Of a stretch of DNA of 55,466 nucleotides, positions 15,176-24,155 are shown piece after piece (position 1 is the stretch's first letter; every line of letters begins with the position of its first letter). The stretch covers positions 1 through 55,466 of the forward strand of contig NZ_SIJB01000020.1 in assembly GCF_009910845.1 (NCBI RefSeq). Direction: 5' to 3'. The notes beneath the pieces are model-generated. The model saw nothing but the letters and a program-made list of their open reading frames with translations, did not search any database and was not told the origin of the DNA. The translations under genes and the position numbers were made by a program. This stretch comes from Chengkuizengella marina (lineage in GTDB: Bacteria; Bacillota; Bacilli; Paenibacillales; KCTC-33759).

Positions 15176-15679
15176 TTAAGTTATCTGTCGTATTCTTGTA
15201 AGTTGACAAGTTGAAATGGCTGTATTGTCTAAAATCAAACCAGTATTATCACTTACGACATTCTCTAAAATAACAATACCTTCTCCTATCTTTAGGATAT
15301 TTCCTGATAAAGGAGGCAGAGATCCTAATGCTGATTCACATGCATATTCAATTTGAACTGATGTACCTACTCCTAATGAAATTAATTGATTTGTAGATGG
15401 ATCTTCACAACAGTTGCATTCTCCTTTAACATCTTGTTGGACTGGTTTTAAATTAGTGCTAGCTCCTAGTACACTACTAGAAACAGATGTAACATTACAT
15501 AAAGCATAAAAACCTGCAGAGGTTTCTGCAATGAAATTATCCACTGAATTGATGGTAAGGTTAAATTCTGCACTTACAGGAGTACATATGAGTACATCTG
15601 TTTGATTAACTAATTGTTTCATTACAGATTGCAACGGACAAATACAACAATCACAAATTGTTCTATTAAAAACACCCAT
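15176..15679 (-). CDS. Cysteine-rich spore-coat-like protein B
   Basis: A 167-residue paralogue of the previous gene: MGVFNRTICDCCICPLQSVM at the start, GECNCCEDPSTNQLISLG mid-protein, and ILDNTAISTCQL near the end. Both genes run on the - strand, 220 bases apart, with no intact gene between. The central part carries an extra insertion relative to protein A. ATG 15679 has AAAAGGCG 7 bases upstream, and AATACGCTAAT about 30 bases before the start could serve as a sporulation -10. Its role in the coat is inferred from composition and neighbours. Confidence 0.65.
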   Translation of the reverse strand: MGVFNRTICDCCICPLQSVMKQLVNQTDVLICTPVSAEFNLTINSVDNFIAETSAGFYALCNVTSVSSSVLGASTNLKPVQQDVKGECNCCEDPSTNQLISLGVGTSVQIEYACESALGSLPPLSGNILKIGEGIVILENVVSDNTGLILDNTAISTCQLTRIRQIT

Positions 15680-15777
15680 AAAATCACGCCTTTTAGTTTT
15701 TTATTAGCGTATTCATAATTGTGTGGATTTGACTGGATGTGTGTACCCTAGATTCAAATATCCGCTAATGCTAGGTC

Positions 15778-15870
15778 AATATGTAGTCCATTCAAAGCGT
15801 AGAAAGCCAACAATACAAGAACTTAAAACAATTTGATTGTTAAACACTTGTTAGAGGTGGATACCTCATA
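15778..15870 (+). pseudogene. Phage winged-helix regulator remnant, copy 3 (head only)
   Basis: The frame reads YVVHSKRRKPTIQELKT, matching NYSPTRRRMPTIRELETKT of the copy at 8956. A broken frame that still shows the LLNTC/GGY-like continuation follows. This is the third scrap of one ancestral gene within 7 kb. Confidence 0.5.
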
Positions 15871-15994
15871 CTGATTTCAACAGCTTTCAAGAGTCATTAT
15901 TTCCTTATATCTATTTATGTAATTATTTTACATAAGAACCAATTTTTTATTTAATGAATATAATGGGGGTAGAAAAGAGAGGGGATGTCATATT

Positions 15995-16537
15995 ATGTCC
16001 AATAATAACAGCAGTGAGCAGGACCCAATGTTATCACCACCTTGGGTTATACAGTCTCAAAAAATTATAAATACAATTGGTGACGATGATCTTGTTCATA
16101 TTGAACCGCTTAAACAAGTTTCAGGAGATTATGTTCTCAAAGTAATTGTGCACGATGAGGCGAAAGCGCAGGCCTTAAATACGTTAATTGTTAAAGAATA
16201 TATTTATGGAAACGTTCGTTTACTTGTTGAAATAGAAGAAGGGTTGGGGAGAGGTTTAAAAGCTCCGTCCCCTTTTATACAAACACCTGAAAAAATTGCT
16301 GAATTAGTTGTACTTGCATTAGAAACAAATCAATTATATAAAAGAGTTATAGTGGCTAAAAGATTTGATAGTTTTATAGTCTTCCCAATTATTTCTGCAG
16401 AAGTGATACAATTTTTTGATGATGATATTTCCGATTTTTATCAAAACTTTAACGGAGTAGCTTCTAATGTTTTTCAAGATGTTATGCTAGACACTATTGA
16501 TCAAACTTCTGTTAATTATTCAACAGAAAAAATTTAA
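15995..16537 (+). CDS. Uncharacterised protein, possibly spore-related
   Basis: A 180-residue soluble protein with no signal peptide. It starts at ATG 15995, although GAGAGGGG lies 11 bases upstream and gives loose spacing. Recognisable blocks are DPMLSPPWVIQSQKIINTIG at 10-29 and a KVIVHDEAKAQALNTLI stretch. It resembles a mixed alpha/beta fold. Its place beside the coat-like genes hints at a sporulation role, but I cannot name a family. Confidence 0.6.
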   Translation: MSNNNSSEQDPMLSPPWVIQSQKIINTIGDDDLVHIEPLKQVSGDYVLKVIVHDEAKAQALNTLIVKEYIYGNVRLLVEIEEGLGRGLKAPSPFIQTPEKIAELVVLALETNQLYKRVIVAKRFDSFIVFPIISAEVIQFFDDDISDFYQNFNGVASNVFQDVMLDTIDQTSVNYSTEKI

Positions 16538-16722
16538 CTTAATTGCACTATCAACTTTATTAGATAGATTAAAACTTCATTAAGGAAAGTGCTATAGATT
16601 ATGATGAGAAAGCTAGGTTTTTGAAAGTTACAAAAATACGGATCAAAAAATTTAAAAAAGCAAAATCTAAAAAAATATAAGTAGCTTATTCCTTTGAAAA
16701 TCAAAAGGAAATAAGAATATTG

Positions 16723-16750
16723 GACACTATGATTAGTGTCTTTTCTTTTA
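16723..16750 (+). terminator. Terminator-like hairpin
   Basis: GACACTA (16723-16729) pairs with TAGTGTC (16734-16740), followed by TTTTCTTTT. A weaker stem lies just before it (16684-16715). It probably ends the transcript of the 15995 gene after a 180-base tail without a gene. Confidence 0.7.
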
Positions 16751-16948
16751 CGCACTTTTTTAAATCATTTGTCCAATGAAGTATTACTTTTTCTTGTTTT
16801 TTTTGCACGAATGTCTAGAGACACCAGTCCAAGCAAATTTTATAGATTGTTCATAAAATAGGATGAACAATAAATAAAAAAGAACTTAGAAAATTACTTA
16901 TTGAGTGAAATGAAGGGAAGATTAATTAGTTATAATGGAGGAATTTAA

Positions 16949-17386
16949 TTGATAAAATCTAATATGGCAAAGCAAACATTAGAAGAAATGTTGAAAAAAG
17001 CAAATGTTAGATTTAATAAACCTGATTGCTTAGAGATATGGGGAGTTTTTAAAAAATTTTCAAATATCAAAGTAAAATGCTCTGATGATGCTATGTTATT
17101 TCAATGTGAATCATATAATTTCAGAGGTGAAGAGTTTTTTACTCTAGGATATGTAAGACAATTCATATTTGAAATAGATGGTGAGTATGATTATATGGAG
17201 CAATTAGAAATAACAATTTTCTTTAAGTCTAATCAGGAGTTAAAAGGCTTTGAAACAAGTGTATGGACATATGACTGTAACTCTAAAAATGAGTTCTTTA
17301 ACTTAGTTGAAAATATGAAGGAATTTAAAATTCCAATCGAAAAATATACTCCGATACAATTCATAATTGAACAAGAAGAAGTTTAG
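16949..17386 (+). CDS. Uncharacterised protein
   Basis: TTG 16949, behind TGGAGG, gives 145 residues: an N-terminal helix (KQTLEEMLKKANV), then beta strands rich in Phe and Glu, ending in QFIIEQEEV. It looks like a cytoplasmic protein of the SMI1/immunity kind in size and texture, but I see no diagnostic motif. It is isolated, with non-coding DNA on both sides. Confidence 0.55.
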   Translation: MIKSNMAKQTLEEMLKKANVRFNKPDCLEIWGVFKKFSNIKVKCSDDAMLFQCESYNFRGEEFFTLGYVRQFIFEIDGEYDYMEQLEITIFFKSNQELKGFETSVWTYDCNSKNEFFNLVENMKEFKIPIEKYTPIQFIIEQEEV

Positions 17387-17835
17387 AATTTAAAGCAGTC
17401 ATACTAAGTTAAAATAAAAAGAAGAAATTTCCTAAATATTTGTGTCAAATTTGTTTTAGGTGAGTATACTGAAAGTGAGCAGTCACAAATGAATAAGTCA
17501 AGGAATCCCCAGAAAAGCTTCTTCCTTAATGGAGAAGCTTTTCTGTTGTTCAAAGCTCACAAATGAAATCAGATTCTGATTCCTTCTCTAACCTTTGTAT
17601 TGCTGACAAATTCTATATCATTAACAGATCTAACTTTTGGTGTAATCATGAAATCTAGTTTAAAAAGAGAGTTTTAATATAGAGTTTTATATTGATTTTA
17701 AAGTTACCGATAGAATGATTTATCTTGCAACTTCTAGCATTGACTAAAAAATAAACCCATTATATGATAGTTTGATATAAGAGTTCTTTACCGTTTTAAA
17801 TCTTTTAAACATGAATTCAATATGGGGGGAAAGAA
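17387..17835. other. Gap upstream of the ABC importer operon, with one strong hairpin
   Basis: AGAAAAGCTTCT (17511-17522) and AGAAGCTTTTCT (17533-17544) form a perfect 12-base stem, followed by GTTGTT rather than a T-run. No T-box motif or other known riboswitch is visible upstream of the transporter. The rest is AT-rich and appears non-coding. Confidence 0.5.
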
Positions 17836-18912
17836 ATGAAGAAAATTAGTGTAGTTTTAATCGCAGTGTTAATGGTTTTTGCGTTAGCAGCATGTGGAAG
17901 CAATCCTAGTGATGATCAGCCAGAAACGAATGATACGAATGGAGAAGCAACAAATGATTCTTCAAGTGATTCAGACGGAACTACTAGTAATGAAGAACAG
18001 AAAGTAGTGAAGGTTGGAATTGCACAATTGATAGAACATCCATCCTTGGATTTAACAAGAGAAGGTTTTATCCAAGCCTTGGAAGATGCAGGGTATGAAG
18101 ATGGTACAAATTTAGAGTTGGATTACCAAAATGCACAAGGCGAGATGCCAAATAATACAACCATTGCTCAAAAATTTGAAGCTTCAGACAATGATCTTAT
18201 TCTAGCTATTACAACACCAACCGCTCAAGTAATGAAACAAGAAGTTAAGAACATTCCAGTATTATTTACGGCTGTAACGGACCCTCTCGGAGCAGGTTTA
18301 GTAAACGAATCCAATGATCCTGTAGGAAATGTGACGGGCATGTCAGATACACATCCATCAGGATTAGAAGAGTTAATGAACTTTGTTGCAAAGGAGTTCT
18401 CGGATGTGAAAAGTTTAGGTGTAGTGTACAATGCAGGGGAACAAAATTCTTCTGTTTCAGTTGAACGTGCAAAAACAAAAGCTGAAGAATTAGGAATTGC
18501 CATGGTGGAAGCAAATATAACGAATACAAGTGAGCTAAAACAAGCAACAGAATCTTTATTAGGAAAAGTTGATGCATTGTTCATTCCGAAGGACAACATG
18601 GTAGTATCAGGACTTCCGGCACTTTTACAAGTTGCCAATGAAAATGATCTTCCTGTATTTGCTAGTGAGAAAGATACAGTGGCTAGTGGAGCTTTCGTTT
18701 CCTTTAGTGTTGATTATTTTACGATTGGTTACGAAACAGGTCAAATGGCATTAGAGATTATTGATGGTGAAAAATCACCTGAAGAATTAGCTATTCGTTA
18801 CCCTGATAAGCTTGATCTTGTTATCAACCTTAAAGCAGCTGAAGAGCAGGGTATTACTGTAAGTGAAGAGTTATTGAAGCAAGTGAAAGAAGAAAATATT
18901 ATTAAAGAATAA
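17836..18912 (+). CDS. ABC importer substrate-binding lipoprotein, TrpX-like
   Basis: A 358-residue lipoprotein (lipobox LAAC, Cys20) with an Asn/Asp/Ser-rich linker to about residue 55, then an ABC substrate-binding domain of the PF04392 type. This type carries VGIAQLIEHPSLDLTREGF at the first strand, ITTPTAQ, PVLFTAVTDPLGAGLV and TGMSD. In Firmicutes this family (TrpX) sits with a permease and ATPase in putative tryptophan or aromatic amino acid importers. The same order follows here (19095, 20014). It has AUG behind TGGGGGGAAAG. The ligand is inferred only from family context. Confidence 0.85.
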   Translation: MKKISVVLIAVLMVFALAACGSNPSDDQPETNDTNGEATNDSSSDSDGTTSNEEQKVVKVGIAQLIEHPSLDLTREGFIQALEDAGYEDGTNLELDYQNAQGEMPNNTTIAQKFEASDNDLILAITTPTAQVMKQEVKNIPVLFTAVTDPLGAGLVNESNDPVGNVTGMSDTHPSGLEELMNFVAKEFSDVKSLGVVYNAGEQNSSVSVERAKTKAEELGIAMVEANITNTSELKQATESLLGKVDALFIPKDNMVVSGLPALLQVANENDLPVFASEKDTVASGAFVSFSVDYFTIGYETGQMALEIIDGEKSPEELAIRYPDKLDLVINLKAAEEQGITVSEELLKQVKEENIIKE

Positions 18913-19094
18913 TTTGTTTCTAGATAGTGGGGGAGGTATCTTCCACTATCTTCTAACCTAACTTTTTCTTGTATTAACAGCCCGTAAATAACTTGTTAAC
19001 GGACTGTTAGTACGTGATAAAGTATATTAAAATATTTCAGGGTGAGGTTGACCACCAGGCACTTTATAAACTTAGTTAGGGGGCAAACGACATT

Positions 19095-20021
19095 ATGTAT
19101 ATGTTTATAGCATTAGAAGGTTCAATTGAACTAGGGTTATTATATGTGCTAATGGCACTTGGTGTATATATTTCTTTTCGAATTTTAGATTTTCCTGATC
19201 TAACTGTAGACGGGAGTTTTACAACAGGAGCTGCTGTATCTGCTGTAATGATTACACACGGGTATGCTCCACTATTAGCCACATTATCTGGCTTTTTAGC
19301 AGGTGCTGTGGCAGGTACGATAACAGGTTTACTTCACACAAAAGGGAAAATTAATAATCTGCTTTCTGGAATTGTGATGATGATTGCACTTTACTCTATT
19401 AATTTAAGAATAATGGGAAAACCGAATACACCTTTATTTGGTGAAAATACGGTATTTAGTGTAATTCCAGAGGATTATTTTTTAGTGATTGTTCCAGTTG
19501 TAATTATTATTTTAAAACTGCTTGTAGATGCATTTCTTCATACAGATATCGGCTTTGCATTGAGAGCTACTGGTGATAATCAGAGAATGATTCGTAGTTT
19601 TGGTGTGAATACAGATTTTACTATTATTTTAGGAATTGCTTTATCCAATGGACTTGTCGCTATGTCAGGGGCTTTAGTAGCTCAATATCAAGGATTTGCA
19701 GATATTTCTATGGGTGTAGGTATGATTGTTATCGGGCTTGCTTCTGTTATTATTGGAGAAGCAATCTTTGGACATAAAACGGTATTTAGAGCTACGTTAG
19801 CTGTATTATTAGGTGCCATTGTTTATCGTATGGTGATTGCATTAGCATTACAGCTGAATATGAATGCAGAGGATTTAAAATTAATTACAGCTCTAATTGT
19901 CGTTGCTGCACTCATTTTGCCTAAAATACAAAAGAGTTTAGGTCAAAAAAGAAAAATTTTAGAAAGAATTCGAGAAGTAAACAATAAAGTAGAAAATAAT
20001 GGGAGGGATATAAATGCTTAA
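19095..20021 (+). CDS. ABC importer permease, TrpY-like
   Basis: A 308-residue polytopic permease of the branched-chain-permease type (LivH-like superfamily). The FPDLTVDGSFTTGAAV segment near residue 34 and TTGDN-like and GAL-V-Q-QGFADISMGVGM blocks further on are hallmarks of this ABC permease group. The last 8 bases overlap the ATPase gene, which indicates translational coupling. ATG 19095 lies behind AGGGGGC with 10-base spacing. It forms the membrane channel for the binding protein at 17836. Confidence 0.85.
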   Translation: MYMFIALEGSIELGLLYVLMALGVYISFRILDFPDLTVDGSFTTGAAVSAVMITHGYAPLLATLSGFLAGAVAGTITGLLHTKGKINNLLSGIVMMIALYSINLRIMGKPNTPLFGENTVFSVIPEDYFLVIVPVVIIILKLLVDAFLHTDIGFALRATGDNQRMIRSFGVNTDFTIILGIALSNGLVAMSGALVAQYQGFADISMGVGMIVIGLASVIIGEAIFGHKTVFRATLAVLLGAIVYRMVIALALQLNMNAEDLKLITALIVVAALILPKIQKSLGQKRKILERIREVNNKVENNGRDINA

Positions 20022-20808
20022 GATCAATCATGTAACAAAATTGTTTAATGCAAATACGGTTGATGAAAAGCTGGCATTATCAAATGTGAATTTATCTCTC
20101 GCCCCTTCTGATTTTGTAACTGTCATCGGTAGTAACGGTGCTGGAAAGTCAACTTTAATGAATGTAATATCAGGGGTTTTAAAGCCAGATGATGGAAATG
20201 TAATCATAGATGATGTTGAGGTAAACAAACTTCATGAATACCAAAGAAGCCAATGGATTGCAAGAGTCTTCCAAGATCCAATGGCGGGAACATCTCCTAA
20301 TATGACTATTGCTGAAAATTTATCTATAGCATACTTGAGAGGGTATAAACGTACTTTGAATTGGGGGTTAAATAAAAAGAAAAAGCACTTTTTTAAAGAG
20401 CAGCTAGAAAGGTTAGGTATCGGATTAGAAAACCGTTTAAATGCAAAAGTTGGTCTATTATCTGGTGGGGAAAGGCAAGCTTTGAGTTTACTCATGGCTA
20501 CTTTTACAAAACCTAAAATATTACTATTAGATGAACATACAGCCGCGTTAGACCCATCTCGAGCGGAATTAATTTCAAATTTAACTGAAAAAGTGGTTAG
20601 AGAGTTTAATCTAACAACATTAATGGTCACACATAATATGGCTCAAGCAATTCAATTGGGGAATCGTTTGATCATGATGGACAAGGGCCAGGTTATTATG
20701 GACATCCCACCTAGTAAAAAGCAGGGACTCACAGTAGAAGATTTACTTCATGAATTTACAGCAATTAAAGGTGAGGAATTAAATGATGATCGAGTAATAC
20801 TAGGATAA
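20014..20808 (+). CDS. ABC importer ATPase, TrpZ-like
   Basis: A 264-residue nucleotide-binding subunit: Walker A GSNGAGKST (39-47), Q-loop near VFQDP (85-89), signature LSGGERQ (149-155), Walker B ILLLDE (169-174) and the switch His in MVTHNM. It powers the permease encoded upstream, and the 8-base gene overlap supports equal synthesis. A terminator follows the gene, closing the three-gene operon. Confidence 0.95.
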   Translation: MLKINHVTKLFNANTVDEKLALSNVNLSLAPSDFVTVIGSNGAGKSTLMNVISGVLKPDDGNVIIDDVEVNKLHEYQRSQWIARVFQDPMAGTSPNMTIAENLSIAYLRGYKRTLNWGLNKKKKHFFKEQLERLGIGLENRLNAKVGLLSGGERQALSLLMATFTKPKILLLDEHTAALDPSRAELISNLTEKVVREFNLTTLMVTHNMAQAIQLGNRLIMMDKGQVIMDIPPSKKQGLTVEDLLHEFTAIKGEELNDDRVILG

Positions 20809-20838
20809 AATAAAAGCTGATAACATATTATAAATTTA

Positions 20839-20879
20839 TATCCCTATAGTTAAAATACTAGTAGGGATTCTTTTTTTTA
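20839..20879 (+). terminator. Terminator of the ABC importer operon
   Basis: ATCCCTA (20840-20846) pairs with TAGGGAT (20862-20868), followed by TCTTTTTTTT. Confidence 0.85.
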
Positions 20880-20914
20880 TTGTATTTCAATATTTTTTGT
20901 TAGGAGATGAATAT

Positions 20915-21898
20915 ATGAAGCAACCTCAAGTATATATCACTAAAAAAATACCAAGAGAAGTCATAGAACCACTAGAGAAAATGGCTACGGTGAAAATGTG
21001 GGATGCAGAAAATGAAAAGGTACCTGTACAAATTTTAAAAACAGAGGCTGCAAAATCAACAGCTATATTTACAACTCTAGATGACATCATTGACCAGTCT
21101 ATCATTGAGAATTCTCCACAATTAAAAGTAATTGCTAACATGGCTGTAGGGTACGACAACATAGATATTTCAACAGCTACAAAACATAGTATCTTTGTAT
21201 GTAATACACCAGATATATTAAATGATACTACTGCAGATTTAGCTTTTGCCTTATTAATGTCAACTGCTAGACGAATTGTAGAAGGTTATCATTTTGTTAT
21301 GGATGGTTGTTGGAAGAATTGGGGACCTTTATTAATGGTTGGTAGAGATATTCATCATAAAACTCTTGGAATAGTTGGAATGGGACGGATTGGAGAAAAA
21401 GTAGCAAAAAGAGCTAGCGGATTTGATATGGAAGTGTTGTATCATAATCGATCAAGAAGAGAAAGTGTAGAGAAAGCTTTAAATACAACATATTGTTCTT
21501 TTGATGAATTGTTAGAAAAAGCTGATTTTATTGTTAACTTACTTCCTTTAACAGATGATACAAAAAATAAGTTTAATGAAATTGCTTTTTCAAAGATGAA
21601 AAACTCGGCAATTTTTATTAATGTGGGACGAGGCATGTCCGTTGTAGAAGAAGATTTGGTTCAAGCATTACAGAAAGGGGAAATAGCAGGTGCTGGATTA
21701 GACGTATTTAGAGAAGAACCAATATCCAATCAGCATCCTTTACTAAAATTTAATCAGGTTGTGGTTGTTCCTCATATAGGAAGTGCTACCATTGAAACTA
21801 GAACTAAAATGATGGAATTAACGGTTCATAACATTGTAAATGTTCTACAAGGAAAGTACCCTAAAGCTTATGTTAATAAGAAAGTTAAAATATATTAA
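20915..21898 (+). CDS. D-2-hydroxyacid dehydrogenase (glyoxylate/hydroxypyruvate reductase type)
   Basis: A 327-residue NAD(P)-dependent dehydrogenase of the D-isomer-specific 2-hydroxyacid family. It has the NAD-binding GMGRIG motif (155-160), the catalytic Arg in NVGRGMSVV (about 239), the Glu in DVFREEP and the His in PHIGSAT (about 287). These enzymes reduce glyoxylate, hydroxypyruvate or 2-ketogluconate. The glyoxylate genes aceB-aceA lie 600 bases downstream, so glyoxylate is a fair substrate guess. TTG 20897 is in frame, but ATG 20915 behind TTAGGAG is preferred. Confidence 0.85.
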   Translation: MKQPQVYITKKIPREVIEPLEKMATVKMWDAENEKVPVQILKTEAAKSTAIFTTLDDIIDQSIIENSPQLKVIANMAVGYDNIDISTATKHSIFVCNTPDILNDTTADLAFALLMSTARRIVEGYHFVMDGCWKNWGPLLMVGRDIHHKTLGIVGMGRIGEKVAKRASGFDMEVLYHNRSRRESVEKALNTTYCSFDELLEKADFIVNLLPLTDDTKNKFNEIAFSKMKNSAIFINVGRGMSVVEEDLVQALQKGEIAGAGLDVFREEPISNQHPLLKFNQVVVVPHIGSATIETRTKMMELTVHNIVNVLQGKYPKAYVNKKVKIY

Positions 21899-21986
21899 AC
21901 GCTGCATCAAATTAATGAATTTGGACTGCGATTACTTTAAATTCATAACTTTCCAGCCTACTGTAATATAACCTGCAAATTCAAAC

Positions 21987-22347
21987 TTACCAATACTTGA
22001 GGTATTCAGAATTGATTACTCCAATTACACTGAAATTTAGGTCTAGGTCTTTATGAATTTGAATTTCCTTAACACCTCTACAGAATTTTCCCTTATTTGG
22101 AGAAAGACTACGTTTAAAATTGAATTTGATTTCAAAAGTCTGATCATTTGGTTGATGTAATAAACGACTGTAGCATCGTGGTAATTTTAATAATAATGGT
22201 TTAATTTGTTGATATGAATTTTCTATATATTCTTGGAAATTTATTCCCTCTTCAATAATTTTTTTTTACCTTGCTATATCATCTTTCAATAACTGATGTG
22301 AATAATTACGATATATTTGATTTTTTCATATATTCTTTTACTTTCAT
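21987..22347 (-). pseudogene. Broken gene of unknown family
   Basis: On the - strand, ATG 22347 behind AGAGGAGAA opens MKVKEYMKKSNIS and stops. A different frame further on reads IEEGINFQEYIENSYQQIKP, then RCYSRLLHQPNDQTFEIKF and KGKFCRGVKEIQIHKDLDL, up to TAA 21987. The texture is clearly protein-coding. At least one frameshift separates the parts, so it is decayed. I do not recognise the family. Confidence 0.55.
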
Positions 22348-22516
22348 ATATTCTCCTCTTTCAGTTCAATTTAAGAATGATACTAAAATTCCCACTTAAA
22401 TAAAAAAATGAGAAATTTTTAAAAAAGGGGTTCTCTTTTTGTTCCATCTGTTATATAATACAATTAAATTTATTAAACTGTACTATAACAAATGGTTGAG
22501 AGGGTGAATTTTTCTT

Positions 22517-24106
22517 ATGAATACTGCTATATCAGGGATTGAGGTTCTTAGTGAAGTAAATGAAAAGTTTGAAGAAGTCTTAACAGACGGATCATTGCAA
22601 TTTATTTTAAAATTAGAACGACAATTTAGGAAAAAAAGAAAAGAATTGTTATACAACAGAACTTTACGTCAACAGAGAATAGATGAAGGTGAAATGCCTG
22701 AATTTATAATGGAGACAGAACATATTCGTACTGGTGATTGGACGATTGATCCTTTACCTAAAGATCTTCAAGATAGAAGAGTAGAAATTACAGGTCCAGT
22801 TGATCGCAAAATGATTATTAATGCATTGAATTCAGGAGCAAAGGTATTTATGGCAGATTTTGAAGATGCAAACTCACCCAAATGGGAAAATTGTATGGAG
22901 GGTCAAATAAATCTTCGTGATGCAGTAAATAGAACGATTACATTCGAAAACGCGAATGGAAAAAAATATAGTTTAAATGAACAAATAGCTGTACTAATCG
23001 TTCGTCCTAGAGGATGGCATTTAGAAGAGAAACATATCATTGTGGATGGAGAACCAGCATCAGCAAGTTTAGTAGATTTTGGTTTATACTTTTATCATAA
23101 TGTTAAAAAGTGTATTGAAAACGGAAGTGGCCCTTATTATTATTTGCCTAAGTTAGAAAATCATCTAGAGGCAAGACTCTGGAATGAGGTATTTGTCTAT
23201 GCTCAAAATGAGTTGCAAATTCCGCAAGGAACGATAAAAGCAACAGTACTTATTGAAACGATATTAGCTTCCTTTGAAATGAACGAGATTTTATATGAAT
23301 TAAGAGAACACTCAGCAGGATTAAATTGCGGACGATGGGATTATATTTTTAGCTATATAAAAAAATTCAGAAATCATGATGAAATGATTTTACCAGATCG
23401 TTCTGAAGTAACGATGACGGTACCCTTTATGAGAGCCTACTCACAATTAGTAATTCAGACATGTCACCGAAGAAATGCACCAGCAATCGGAGGGATGGCT
23501 GCTCAAATTCCAATAAAAAATAATCCAAAGGCAAATGAAGAAGCGTTCCAAAAAGTAAGAGCAGATAAAGAAAGAGAAGCTTTAGATGGTCATGATGGAA
23601 CCTGGGTTGCCCATCCTGGATTGGTTCCTGTTGCATTAGAAATGTTTGATAAAATCATGTCGAATGCAAATCAGATACACAGAAAACGAGATGATATTAA
23701 AGTAACAGCGCAGGATTTACTTGCTGTTCCAGAAGGAAAGATTACAGAGGCTGGTGTACGTACCAATATTAATGTTGGTATTCAATATATTGAATCCTGG
23801 CTTTCAGGTCAAGGTGCTGCCCCTATTCACAATTTGATGGAAGATGCAGCAACTGCTGAAATTTCACGAGCACAGTTATGGCAGTGGATTAGACATCCAA
23901 AAGGTATTCTCGATGATGGAAGAAAATTAACTTTGGAACTTGTTCAGCAATTACAAGAAGAGGAGTTGGATAAAATTAAAGCTGAGCGAGGTGTTGATAG
24001 ATTTGAAAATAGTTTTATAAAGGAAGCTGTACAACTATTTAATCAATTAATTGAAAATAATGAATTTACTGACTTCTTAACGTTACCTGGTTATGAAAAT
24101 TTATAA
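22517..24106 (+). CDS. aceB: Malate synthase A
   Basis: A 529-residue protein of normal length for malate synthase A, which condenses glyoxylate with acetyl-CoA to malate in the glyoxylate bypass. Clear family blocks include GPVDRKMIINALNSGAKVFM followed by ADFEDANSP, VLIVRPRGWHLEEKH, GLNCGRWDYIFSYIKKF and AIGGMAAQIP. The gene is followed by aceA after 49 bases, the usual Bacillales operon. The ribosome site is GAGAGGGTG upstream of ATG 22517. AT-rich promoter DNA (TATATAAT, 22451-22459) lies before it. Expression is probably linked to growth on acetate or fatty acids. Confidence 0.95.
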   Translation: MNTAISGIEVLSEVNEKFEEVLTDGSLQFILKLERQFRKKRKELLYNRTLRQQRIDEGEMPEFIMETEHIRTGDWTIDPLPKDLQDRRVEITGPVDRKMIINALNSGAKVFMADFEDANSPKWENCMEGQINLRDAVNRTITFENANGKKYSLNEQIAVLIVRPRGWHLEEKHIIVDGEPASASLVDFGLYFYHNVKKCIENGSGPYYYLPKLENHLEARLWNEVFVYAQNELQIPQGTIKATVLIETILASFEMNEILYELREHSAGLNCGRWDYIFSYIKKFRNHDEMILPDRSEVTMTVPFMRAYSQLVIQTCHRRNAPAIGGMAAQIPIKNNPKANEEAFQKVRADKEREALDGHDGTWVAHPGLVPVALEMFDKIMSNANQIHRKRDDIKVTAQDLLAVPEGKITEAGVRTNINVGIQYIESWLSGQGAAPIHNLMEDAATAEISRAQLWQWIRHPKGILDDGRKLTLELVQQLQEEELDKIKAERGVDRFENSFIKEAVQLFNQLIENNEFTDFLTLPGYENL

Positions 24107-24155
24107 AGAAATAATTTTATATATAAAATAAAAAAACAAATTGGAGGAATTAGAA

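Noticed and set aside
17400-17835. Possible T-box riboswitch before the TrpX-like operon
   Set aside because: I looked for the AGGGTGGNACCGCG element and specifier loop and found none; only a perfect hairpin without a T-run is present.
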